Of a stretch of 64,000 bases of DNA, positions 43,393-50,856 are shown in pieces. The DNA lies in contig JAUIEC010000003.1 in NCBI GenBank assembly GCA_030428945.1, positions 62,001 to 126,000 of the forward strand, written 5' to 3'. The DNA is from Phycisphaerae bacterium (lineage in GTDB: Bacteria; Planctomycetota; Phycisphaerae; UBA1845; Fen-1342). Both the position numbers and the translations under genes were made by a program. Below the pieces are notes generated by a model. It was not told the origin of the DNA. It saw only the letters and a list, made by a program, of their open reading frames with translations, and did no database searches. Positions within the stretch are counted from its first letter, which is position 1. Each line of letters begins with the position of its first letter.

Positions 43393-43800
43393 CTAGATGC
43401 CTTCTTTGCGCATCGAAGCCGTGGCGGTGATATCACCCGTCAGGAGCCAGTTGAAATAGTTGCCCACGATCGAGACCTGGGCCTGCGGAACGCTCAGGGA
43501 GACGCTGACGATCGGGTCATCCTCGGTGGCTTCCACGATCGTGTAGTTGACCGACCCGTTCAGGCTCAGCGGCGTCAGAAACTGGTCGATCCGCGTCTGA
43601 ATGTCCGAATATGTCGAACCCTGCAGCGCCCCCACCCGGGCGCCCTCCCGGACCGCGTTCAACATCGTGTTCTTGACCGTGAACATCCAGCCGAACTCGA
43701 TGATCCCGAAGACCATCGTCAGCAGCAGCGGCGTCACCACGGCCATCTCGACCGCCGCCGCCGCCCGCCGCCGCATGTTCCCCAAGCGCTTGCTTACCAC
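43393..43800 (-). CDS. tadE: TadE-like minor pseudopilin
   Basis: GTG 43800 follows GGAGGG with a good 6-nt spacing and overlaps the tadV stop by 7 nt, giving 135 aa; ATG 43776 would drop eight residues. The N-terminus is RRRAAAAVEMAVVTPLLLTMVFGIIEFGWMF (two runs), the TadE motif with a glutamate 5 residues into the mature helix. The rest is a small beta domain. TadE-type pseudopilins are processed by the TadV peptidase and help initiate pilus assembly. The ORF continues upstream in the tadV shadow and that part is not real. Confidence 0.88.
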   Translation of the reverse strand: MVSKRLGNMRRRAAAAVEMAVVTPLLLTMVFGIIEFGWMFTVKNTMLNAVREGARVGALQGSTYSDIQTRIDQFLTPLSLNGSVNYTIVEATEDDPIVSVSLSVPQAQVSIVGNYFNWLLTGDITATASMRKEGI

Positions 43801-44366
43801 AGCCACCCTCCGCAGTAGTACGTCAGCAGGACGCCGATCGTGCCCGCCGTCAGCGGCACCCCGTAGGGCAGCAACTGACTGGTGTCCCCGAAGGTCTTCG
43901 CCCCGCCATAGGTCGAGAACGCCGTCTCGGCGCTCCGCACCTTGTGCATGATCGTCTGCATGTTCGCGTAGGCGTGCAGCGCCCGGCCGGTCGAGAAGAT
44001 CATCACCGCCGCCACCACACCGCCGATCACCGCCCCGACCGCGAAGCTGACCAGCGTCAGCCAGGCGCCCAGCCAGGCCCCGATCGCCGCCATCAGCTTG
44101 ACGTCGCCGGCACCCATGCCGTGCATCATCCACGGCACGATCAGCACCCCGAAACCGACCACGATGCCCAGCAGACCGGCCGACAGACCCATCCCCGTGG
44201 CCGGATCGCTCCAGCCGAAGAAGGCCGCCTGGCAGGCCAGGCCGGCCAGCAGAATCAGCGCGTTGAGCCAGTTCGGCACGCGTCGCTCGGCGTAGTCAAT
44301 CCACGACGCGTAGAGCGTCGCCGGAATCAGCACCGCCAGGGTTGTTTCCCAGTAACCGAAAGTCAT
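43794..44366 (-). CDS. tadV: TadV/CpaA prepilin peptidase (A24 family)
   Basis: The 190-aa membrane protein has about six helices and both catalytic aspartates of type IV prepilin peptidases: D24 in SWIDYAERRVPNW and D88 in GMGAGDVKLMAAIGAW (GxGD). It lacks the N-terminal methylase domain, as in TadV/CpaA and FlaK types. It should cut the Flp leader after glycine and also process TadE. It is followed by tadE with overlapping stop and start. Confidence 0.93.
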   Translation of the reverse strand: MTFGYWETTLAVLIPATLYASWIDYAERRVPNWLNALILLAGLACQAAFFGWSDPATGMGLSAGLLGIVVGFGVLIVPWMMHGMGAGDVKLMAAIGAWLGAWLTLVSFAVGAVIGGVVAAVMIFSTGRALHAYANMQTIMHKVRSAETAFSTYGGAKTFGDTSQLLPYGVPLTAGTIGVLLTYYCGGWLW

Positions 44367-44466
44367 GTCCGCCCACCCGTTGTCGTGCCCCGTGGATCCT
44401 GCCGCCCCGCGGGGCGACGACTGCTCTTACATCGGACCGATCGGCCTGCCGCATCCATTTATGACT

Positions 44467-44498
44467 GGCGGCGGCGCCCCGCCTGGAACGCCGCCGCC
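44467..44498 (-). other. 10-bp stem hairpin between flp and tadV
   Basis: GGCGGCGGCG (44467-44476) pairs with CGCCGCCGCC (44489-44498) around a 12-nt loop in the 164-bp flp-tadV spacer. No T-run follows on the minus strand. A partial terminator or mRNA-end hairpin here would let the pilin be made in large excess over the assembly proteins. Confidence 0.5.
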
Positions 44499-44530
44499 CG
44501 ATCGTCCGCTTCGGAGTTTCCGGCGGTCGC

Positions 44531-44704
44531 TTACGCAAGCGCGTCGCGAACCACCTCGAACTTCGCATTGGCGTTCTGGCCAAGCGTGGTTACCGCGGCA
44601 ATGCAGACCACGATGATCAGGGCGAGCATCACGGCGTACTCGGTCGCGGTCGGGCCGTCTTCGCTACGCAGGAAATCGTTGACACGGTTCATAAAGGCCT
44701 TCAT
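44531..44704 (-). CDS. flp: Flp/Fap-type major pilin
   Basis: The 57-aa prepilin has GGGAG upstream of ATG 44704. The leader MKAFMNRVNDFLRSEDG is followed by the type IVb Flp signature: cleavage after G17, then PTATEYAVMLALI with E22 and Y23, a hydrophobic helix, and a short tail (NANAKFEVVRDALA). It is the structural subunit of the Tad pilus, first gene of the operon. A second, diverged pilin gene is at 50448. Confidence 0.95.
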   Translation of the reverse strand: MKAFMNRVNDFLRSEDGPTATEYAVMLALIIVVCIAAVTTLGQNANAKFEVVRDALA

Positions 44705-44934
44705 TCTCGTTCTCCCAAAACCCGGCGGCCGATCGCCGCCAAACCCACGAAATGTGCCCGCACCACGCGAGCCCTCTCCGGAAAGCATCCTTGTCCTGCT
44801 TGCCGCAGAAGCCTGCGGGGCGGACATCCAAGAGGGTTCAAAAGGTTCCGGGGTTGTGCAAAGAAACTCGGGCAGATTCAGCCGGCAACCGCTTTCGGCC
44901 CCGACCGCCAAGTTCCTCTCGGACCGCGCCGGTT

Positions 44935-46506
44935 TTACGCGTTCGCGCCCGGCGAAACGCCACCCGACAGCGTCCGCCGATAACTGCCACGCGGCGGCCC
45001 CTGGCCGAACCACCAGCGGTACTGCTGCTCGGCCTGCGCGACGAACATCGTCAGGCCCGAGGCCGTCCGACAGCCCGCCCCCTCCGCAACGCGCAACAAC
45101 TGCGTCCGGGCCGGAGTGTAGATGGTGTCAAACACCGTCCCGTGCTGTCCAATCGATTCCGCGGGAAGTGGCAGTTCGTCCGCCCGCGGATACATCCCGA
45201 TCGACGTGCAGTTCACCAGCAGGCTGCCCCGCGCCGCCCCTCGATCCGACCAGGCACCCGCCACGCAGCCGAACGCGGAGGACAGTTCCTCCGCCCGCGA
45301 CCGCGTCCGGTTGAAGATCGTCACCCGCGCGGCCTCCGACCCCAGCGCCGCCAGCACCGCCCGCGCGACACCTCCGGCACCCAGCAGCGTGATCGGACCG
45401 TCCGCCCGCCAGCCGGCCTCGGCCAGCGCCGCCTGCACCCCCAGCACGTCCGAGTTCTCGCCCCGCCAGCCTTCCGGCACGCGCACCAGCGTGTTCACCG
45501 CGCCGCAGGCCGCCGCGCCCTCGGAAACGTGCTGATCGTGCGCTTCCAGCCAGGCGAGTACGCCAGTCTTATGGGGCAGCGTCACGCTGCAGCCGCGGAC
45601 CGGGAACCGGTCGCCCCGCAGCAGTTCCTCGAGCACCGTGTCGAGCGCTTCCGCATGCGGCGCCACCGCCAGCGGCAGGTAGACGCCCGCGCGACCCTGC
45701 TCGGCCAGCGCCCGATTGTGGATCCACGGGCTCAGCGAATGTGTCACCGGCCAGCCGATCACACCCAGCACCGGCGTGCGCGCGGTCAGGTGCGCAATCC
45801 GGTACACGTCGCGCAGTTCATCAAGGTCCGGCTGCCCCGGCGCACTGCCGGCACCGTGCACCTTCGCGAACGTCAGCAGCCCGCCCCGCCCGGCCGTCAG
45901 CACCCGCGAGGGCAGCCCGGCGGGGCCCATCGCCAGCACGATCCGCGGACGCTCGCCGCGCGTCACCGCCAGGGCTGCCAGCGATTCCTGCACATCCGCC
46001 GCATAGCAGACCAGCTTCTCCGCTTCGGCCGGCGTGACGCGCATTCGTTCGAGTACCTGCTCGAGCCGCGCCTGCGTCGCCGCCATGCGTCCGGTGGCGG
46101 CCGGGTCCGGTTCGCGGAAGTCATGCCAGGACATGATCAGTCGCGGACGTGTTCCCGACTGGGCCACGAGGTTCGCGCACCAGTCGCGGACTTCGTCCGA
46201 GCGTTCCCATAACGCAAGCTCAACATCCACCCACGCAGCGTACGGCGCGAAGCGTTCGAGCAGATCGAGTTTCCGGGCGGGAAGGCCCTGCCAGTCTCCA
46301 CCCTCGTCCCTCTCGCGGACCGTCAGCAGCAGCGGCAGGTCGCGCAACACCGGCAGAGCCGCGGCCACCGCTACCGGATCCAGCCGGTCCAGGCGCAGTT
46401 CGAGCAGATCCGCCCCCTGCTCGCGGGCCGCGCGGGCCTGTCGTTCGAGCGGCGTATGGTGGTCTGTCAGGGGAACCGCCAGCAGGCAGCGTCCGGAAGG
46501 AATCAC
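44935..46506 (-). CDS. aroDE: bifunctional 3-dehydroquinate dehydratase (type I)/shikimate dehydrogenase
   Basis: The GTG 46506 start overlaps the regulator stop (GTGA), giving 523 aa. The first half is type I DHQ dehydratase: LELRLDRL, the catalytic histidine in MSWHDFREP, and a Schiff-base lysine in AEKLVCYAAD. The second half is shikimate dehydrogenase: GVIGWPVTHSLSP, SVTLPHKTG (catalytic Lys), AVNTLVR, GENSDVLG and the NADP loop LLGAGGVARAV. The fusion carries out two successive steps (dehydroquinate to shikimate) in one chain, an arrangement known from plants and some bacteria. It lies just upstream of flp on the same strand but 230 bp away. Confidence 0.93.
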   Translation of the reverse strand: MIPSGRCLLAVPLTDHHTPLERQARAAREQGADLLELRLDRLDPVAVAAALPVLRDLPLLLTVRERDEGGDWQGLPARKLDLLERFAPYAAWVDVELALWERSDEVRDWCANLVAQSGTRPRLIMSWHDFREPDPAATGRMAATQARLEQVLERMRVTPAEAEKLVCYAADVQESLAALAVTRGERPRIVLAMGPAGLPSRVLTAGRGGLLTFAKVHGAGSAPGQPDLDELRDVYRIAHLTARTPVLGVIGWPVTHSLSPWIHNRALAEQGRAGVYLPLAVAPHAEALDTVLEELLRGDRFPVRGCSVTLPHKTGVLAWLEAHDQHVSEGAAACGAVNTLVRVPEGWRGENSDVLGVQAALAEAGWRADGPITLLGAGGVARAVLAALGSEAARVTIFNRTRSRAEELSSAFGCVAGAWSDRGAARGSLLVNCTSIGMYPRADELPLPAESIGQHGTVFDTIYTPARTQLLRVAEGAGCRTASGLTMFVAQAEQQYRWWFGQGPPRGSYRRTLSGGVSPGANA

Positions 46507-47108
46507 AACTGTTCGAACAGGCGGTGCATCGGGATCTTCAGGTTCCCGCAGATCCGCGCCAGCGTCCACGTCGAGGTGGCCGTCTTGCCCAGTTCGATCT
46601 GCGAAAGCTGCGCCGCCGTGATCTGGCACCCGGCCGCCAGGTCGGTCTGCGTTCGCCCGGCCGCCTTGCGAATGGTGCGGATGCGGGCCCCGAGCAGTCG
46701 GTTGAAGTCCTGTTCGGTGCGGGCGGCGATCCCGATCCGGGAAAGCTGCCGCTGCATCGCCTGGAGCACCTCGCCCTCGGACATGGGTTTCTGGATCAGG
46801 TCGTGGGCCCCGGCCTGGTAGGCCTCGGCCACCTGTTGGGCGTCCGGAAACGCGCTCAGCGCGAGGATCCGCAGTCCGGGCTGGTCCTTGGTCAGGGCGG
46901 CGATGACGTCGGTGCCGTCGGCGGACGGCATCCGCAGATCGACCAGGGCGACGTCGGACGGGGCGGCCGACAGGTGATGCAGGCCCTCGGCCGGGTCGGT
47001 GAAGGTCCTGACCTGGTAGGAGGCGGACTCGAGCCAGCCGGCAAGCTGCTGGCAGACCGAGGCATCGTCGTCGATGACGACCGCGTTGACTGGGATGCGC
47101 GTTTTCAT
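46503..47108 (-). CDS. response regulator with C-terminal XRE-type HTH domain
   Basis: From ATG 47108 the protein is 201 aa. The receiver domain (1-123) has the acidic pocket DDD (13-15), phosphoacceptor D57 in LVDLRMP, S85 in LALSAF and K107 in IQKPM. The C-terminal domain (about 139-197) is a Cro/C1-type HTH: ARIRTIRKAAGRTQTDLAAG, then ITAAQLSQIELGKTATSTWT. Response regulators normally carry OmpR, NarL or Fis-type output; an XRE output is unusual. No histidine kinase is beside it. GTGA overlap with aroDE couples their translation. Confidence 0.85.
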   Translation of the reverse strand: MKTRIPVNAVVIDDDASVCQQLAGWLESASYQVRTFTDPAEGLHHLSAAPSDVALVDLRMPSADGTDVIAALTKDQPGLRILALSAFPDAQQVAEAYQAGAHDLIQKPMSEGEVLQAMQRQLSRIGIAARTEQDFNRLLGARIRTIRKAAGRTQTDLAAGCQITAAQLSQIELGKTATSTWTLARICGNLKIPMHRLFEQL

Positions 47109-47199
47109 GGCTCTAGGGGTATTCTTGCGTCCAGCGGGGCAAATGCCAAGAAAGGTCCGGCGCGGCGACGGACCCGCAACCGGCTGGTCCGGTAAGCTG

Positions 47200-47205
47200 T
47201 ACAAT
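47200..47205 (+). promoter_or_regulatory. candidate -10 box (TACAAT) for the 47255 gene
   Basis: TGTACAAT lies 50 bp before the ATG at 47255, which has GGAGAAAG as its ribosome-binding site. No clear -35 hexamer is visible. Confidence 0.35.
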
Positions 47206-47254
47206 CGTCGCGAGGTGCCGTGGTTTGTCGCTGGTGCGTCGGGAGAAAGAAACC

Positions 47255-48361
47255 ATGCAGAGTATCCGCCGCTGGGCCGTACTGGTAAGCGTCGTCGCCG
47301 TGAGCCCTTACGGCTGGGCCCAGGTCTTCGAGGATGAGGCCCGCGAAGCCGCGCCCGAGCCGATCGGCATCGAGCTGAAGCTGACCGACCGGATGATCTA
47401 CAACTGGCTGGATGTCGTCGCCGACGACATGGCCAATGACTACGAGTTGACCGACGATCAGTATTACCAGGTCAACGAGATGCTGCACGAACACATCCCG
47501 AACTTCCTGCGCGAGAACCGCGAGGACATCAGCCAGGTCTTCACCGAGTTCGCCGAGGTGTTCGGCAGCAACCGGGCGCCCGACAGCGTCACGGTGGCCG
47601 AGTGGGCCGACCGGGCCCGCCCGCTGCTGGGCCGGTTCCGCGATACGGTCGAGGTCATGTCCGACGATTTCCGCGAGGTGTTCGACGAAGGCCAGATGAT
47701 CAAGCTCGACGGGTACCTGGCGATGATGGACGCCGGCACCGAGATGGTCGAGCATCGGCTGACGGGCTGGTCCGAAGGCGAGTTCAACGCCGAAAGCGAC
47801 TGGTGGGGCGGATCGCAGTTCCACGAGGACGAGAAGGGTCGCCGCGCGGAAATGGAGCGTCGCACCGTCGAAGCCCGCGAACGCGCCATCGCCTTCCACC
47901 TGGGCGACGAATACCAGCCTCCCGGCAGCGAACAGGCCGGCGGCCGGCGCGAGATTCCGCCCCCGCCCGGCAAGCGCGGCCCGGCCGACCAGGCGGGCGC
48001 CGCGTCCGGCAAGGCCGGCGACGCGACCAGCGACAAGTGGAAGATCTACACCGAGCAGTTCATCGTCCGCATGCAGTTGAACCAGAGCCAGACCCAGCAG
48101 GCCCGCCTGATCTACGACCGGGCCGCCGCGGACCGCGATCGCTACCAGCGCCGACGCCTGCCCGAACTGGACCGGATCGCCAGGCTGGCCGAGGCGGCCA
48201 AGAGCGAGGCCGACCGCGAGCGGGTCAAGCAGGCCAAGGCCGCCCACGATCAGGGCATCGAGCAGATGTTCGAGCGCCTCAAGGCCCGCCTCGACCGCAT
48301 CCCGACCCGCAAGCAGCGGGCTCTCGCCACGGCCGAGCAGGAAGCCAAACGCCCCGAATAA
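47255..48361 (+). CDS. exported hypothetical protein, paralogue A of a tandem pair
   Basis: The 368-aa protein has a signal peptide (RRWAVLVSVVAVSPYGWAQ) and no recognised family. Helix-rich, charged sequence falls in two blocks: an N-terminal block (about 45-180; DDMANDYELTDDQYYQ, IPNFLRENRED) and, after a Gly/Pro-rich linker, a C-terminal block (about 255-360; YTEQFIVRMQLNQSQTQQAR, LDRIPTRKQRALA). The next gene repeats both blocks in order (DDMADHYDFDDEQ, IPTWLRENRAE, YTEAFIARYDLDDAQQQKAR, LNTLPTRAQRKAVA), so they are tandem duplicates. Function unknown; periplasmic location expected. Confidence 0.8.
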   Translation: MQSIRRWAVLVSVVAVSPYGWAQVFEDEAREAAPEPIGIELKLTDRMIYNWLDVVADDMANDYELTDDQYYQVNEMLHEHIPNFLRENREDISQVFTEFAEVFGSNRAPDSVTVAEWADRARPLLGRFRDTVEVMSDDFREVFDEGQMIKLDGYLAMMDAGTEMVEHRLTGWSEGEFNAESDWWGGSQFHEDEKGRRAEMERRTVEARERAIAFHLGDEYQPPGSEQAGGRREIPPPPGKRGPADQAGAASGKAGDATSDKWKIYTEQFIVRMQLNQSQTQQARLIYDRAAADRDRYQRRRLPELDRIARLAEAAKSEADRERVKQAKAAHDQGIEQMFERLKARLDRIPTRKQRALATAEQEAKRPE

Positions 48362-48417
48362 CGACTCGTTTTCGGCCGTGGGGCTGACCCCGCGGCCGCG
48401 TTTGTTATTCTGTGAGG

Positions 48418-49479
48418 ATGAAGTCTCTTCCCACCGTGATCGCCGTTCTGGCCGCGCTGCTGCCGCTGTCGGTCGCCCGTGCCCAGCCTGAGGACGACGC
48501 CCCGCCCCGGGCGACCGAGATTCCGACCGAGGGTTTCTGGCCGACGCAGACCATGCTCGACCGGATCCTGGACCGGATCTCGGACGACATGGCCGATCAT
48601 TACGACTTCGATGACGAGCAGCACGACCTGACCCGCGAGTTGTTCGAGCAGACGATTCCGACCTGGCTGCGCGAGAACCGGGCCGAGATTCAGACGCTGA
48701 CCAACGAGTTCTTCGAAGCACAGCTTCACGACGAGCCCCCGACGATCGACGGCGTGGCGACTTGGTCGAAGCGCGTGCTGCGGATGTTCGACGACTTCGA
48801 CCGGAACGTGATGACCGATCTGACCGACGGCATGCGCGAGTACATGACCGACGATCAGCAGTTGCAACTCGACGCCGAGTACGCCGCCTACGAGACCGCC
48901 CTCGGGATGGTCAACAACAAGCTCTCCATCTGGGCCGACGGCGGCTACGACCCCGAATCGGAATGGTTCCCCCCCGGCCGCGAACGGCGCGAACTCGAGC
49001 GGGCCGAGGAACGCGCCCGCCGCGAGGCGATGGACCGGGCCCGGGCCGAAGTGCTCGGCACGGCCGAGGACGGGGCGGAGGCCGGCGACGCCGCGCAATC
49101 GGCCGCGGCCACCAGTCAGCCGGCCCGCGTGCCGGACGCGTGGCGTGATTACACCGAGGCGTTCATCGCCCGCTATGACCTCGACGATGCCCAGCAGCAG
49201 AAGGCCCGCAGTTTCCTGCGCAGCGCCCAGGAGAGCCGCGATCGGTACCTGCGTCCGCGCAAGGCCAGCATCGACAAGGTCCAGGCCCGGTTGGCCGCGG
49301 CGGACGATGAGGTCACCCGACAGCGGGCCCTGGCCGAGTTCGACAAGCTCAACGCGCCGATCGAGCGGCGGTTCCAGCAACTCAAGGACAAGCTCAACAC
49401 CCTGCCGACCCGCGCGCAGCGCAAGGCGGTCGCGGCCGCGGAACTCGAGGCCGCCGAGCCGACCGGCGGGGACGAGTAG
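48418..49479 (+). CDS. exported hypothetical protein, paralogue B of a tandem pair
   Basis: The ATG at 48418 gives 353 aa (a GTG two codons earlier is possible). The signal peptide is TVIAVLAALLPLSVARAQ. It shares the two-block layout of the preceding protein, with a charged linker (RRELERAEERARREAMDRA) between blocks and no cysteines in the conserved parts. TTATTCTG 10-15 bp before the start may be a -10 element, so it could be expressed separately as well as from the upstream gene 56 bp away. No function can be assigned. Confidence 0.8.
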   Translation: MKSLPTVIAVLAALLPLSVARAQPEDDAPPRATEIPTEGFWPTQTMLDRILDRISDDMADHYDFDDEQHDLTRELFEQTIPTWLRENRAEIQTLTNEFFEAQLHDEPPTIDGVATWSKRVLRMFDDFDRNVMTDLTDGMREYMTDDQQLQLDAEYAAYETALGMVNNKLSIWADGGYDPESEWFPPGRERRELERAEERARREAMDRARAEVLGTAEDGAEAGDAAQSAAATSQPARVPDAWRDYTEAFIARYDLDDAQQQKARSFLRSAQESRDRYLRPRKASIDKVQARLAAADDEVTRQRALAEFDKLNAPIERRFQQLKDKLNTLPTRAQRKAVAAAELEAAEPTGGDE

Positions 49480-49618
49480 GGCAGTCGGCACGCAAAGCGG
49501 GTCAGCGCGCGAGCAGGGGGAAACGCCGCTTCGTGCCCGCACATGCGGTAGACTGACGAGTCAGTGGTCAGAGACGGTTTCTTTTCTCGCAACCGGCATT
49601 TCGGCCAAGGAGCTTGGC

Positions 49619-50050
49619 ATGATCAAGGGCGCGATCACGATCCTGCTGCTGGGATTCGCACTGGTGTTCGGGACCTATTACCTGGGCGGCTACGCCGATC
49701 ACGATCCGACCGCGACGGGGCTGGAGGCCAAGGCCGCGCTGCAGGAGGGGATGACGTGGGAAGAGGTCATCGCCGCGGCCGGCAACCCGATGCGGTTCCA
49801 GCCGGTCAACCTGGTGAAGCAGAAGATCGACGGCGAGTTCGTCGAGGTCGAGCAACTGGGCGCGAAGATTCCGTTCCAGGAAGACCTGATTCCCGGTGAC
49901 ATCGCCAATGGCGCGTTCGGGTACGGCTTCATCTTCGAGTACACCTTCTCGCACCAGGCCGCGTTCCAGGTCTCGTTCGACGGCGACGGCCGGGCGACCG
50001 ATATCTCGGACATCGCGACGATGGCCGACCTGCTGGACATGCGCGGCTGA
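49619..50050 (+). CDS. small exported protein, possible BamE/SmpA-like fold
   Basis: The 143-aa protein starts at ATG 49619, with AAGGAG nine bases upstream. An N-terminal membrane helix or signal (AITILLLGFALVFGTYYLGG) is followed by LQEGMTWEEVIAAAGNPMRFQ, the kind of GMT-x-x-x-V-x-x-x-x-G-x-P motif seen in BamE/SmpA lipoproteins, and a beta-rich tail (FIFEYTFSHQAAFQVSFDGDG). There is no lipobox. The match is a short motif, so the assignment is tentative. TAGACT 65 bp upstream could be its -10. Confidence 0.65.
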   Translation: MIKGAITILLLGFALVFGTYYLGGYADHDPTATGLEAKAALQEGMTWEEVIAAAGNPMRFQPVNLVKQKIDGEFVEVEQLGAKIPFQEDLIPGDIANGAFGYGFIFEYTFSHQAAFQVSFDGDGRATDISDIATMADLLDMRG

Positions 50051-50154
50051 CGACCGGTCCGGCGGCGGCGCAGTGTCAGGCGTGCGTGTGTTCGGCGCGC
50101 AACCGATTCGGCGTGGGCGTGAACGATGCCCGGGGGCGCAGGGGTGGCGGGTTC

Positions 50155-50194
50155 TCTTTCACCCATTCACCCATTCACCCTTTCACCCATTCAC
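50155..50194. repeat. GTGAAAGG-family 8-bp array
   Basis: Octamers TCTTTCAC, CCATTCAC, CCATTCAC, CCTTTCAC, CCATTCAC run without interruption between two convergent genes. The reverse complement, GTGAATGG/GTGAAAGG, matches arrays at 12841-12928 and 57503-57534. Confidence 0.9.
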
Positions 50195-50197
50195 AGT

Positions 50198-50425
50198 CTA
50201 GTGATTTCCGGTCGTGGCCGTGGCGTAGGCGGTGGCGGGTGCGGGTGCCCGGTGCTGTCCGTCGATGGCGAGCAGGCACATCAGGGCGGCCATCAGGATG
50301 ATCAGCCACTGCATGGTGGCGGCGGCCCCGCGATAGCTGGCGGCGGGTCGCAGCGAGAGCCACCACCCGGCGAGCGCGCAGGCAGCGATAACGAGCAGCC
50401 AGGCCTGGCTTGCCGTGATCGCCAT
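50198..50425 (-). CDS. 75-aa protein with two predicted membrane helices
   Basis: ATG 50425 has AGGAG nine bases upstream. The product has two hydrophobic segments (AWLLVIAACALAGWWLSL and MQWLIILMAALMCLLA) with RPAASYRG between, and a short Ala/Thr-rich tail. It lies 22 bp after the second Flp pilin gene on the same strand, so the two are probably co-transcribed and it may be a partner of that pilin. No family is recognised. Confidence 0.6.
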   Translation of the reverse strand: MAITASQAWLLVIAACALAGWWLSLRPAASYRGAAATMQWLIILMAALMCLLAIDGQHRAPAPATAYATATTGNH

Positions 50426-50447
50426 CGTCGGATTCTCCTGCTGGGGC

Positions 50448-50615
50448 CTACGGGAACAAGGTATCGTCTATATCGGCGAATTTCTGCCCGAGGTTTGCAC
50501 CGTAGGAGGTCAGCGTCGCGATGCAGGCGATCAGGATCAGCGCCAGCATGACGGCGTATTCGGTTGCGGTGACGGCCTCTTCGTCCTTCAGGAAGTGTTC
50601 GAGTTGTGCTCGCAT
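50448..50615 (-). CDS. second Flp-type pilin, outside the tad locus
   Basis: The 55-aa protein starts at ATG 50615 after GGGAG. It has a short leader MRAQLEHFLKDEEA followed by VTATEYAVMLALI, the Flp mature N-terminus with E19-Y20. The residue before the expected cut is A14 rather than glycine. The TATEYAVMLAL stretch is identical to that of the first pilin, while leader and tail differ (GQKFADIDDTLFP). It may be a minor or conditionally used pilin processed by TadV. Confidence 0.88.
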   Translation of the reverse strand: MRAQLEHFLKDEEAVTATEYAVMLALILIACIATLTSYGANLGQKFADIDDTLFP

Positions 50616-50856
50616 AAACCGCTCCCAGCCCCTGGCCACCCCAGTCCACACCCCAAGAATGGGAAACGTCGCCGGCAGACTCCAAACGCGAATTGAGAAA
50701 CTGGCCGGGCACCCGTCTGACTCTCGGATTATCGGACGAGTGGGCCGCATTTCGCCGCTTGTGCTGGCTGCCTGATGGTCTATCATCCACGATTCACGCT
50801 GCCGGGCCCGGTTGGCCCGGCGGACCGACTCGAATGCCCGGCCTGAGACACGCCCG

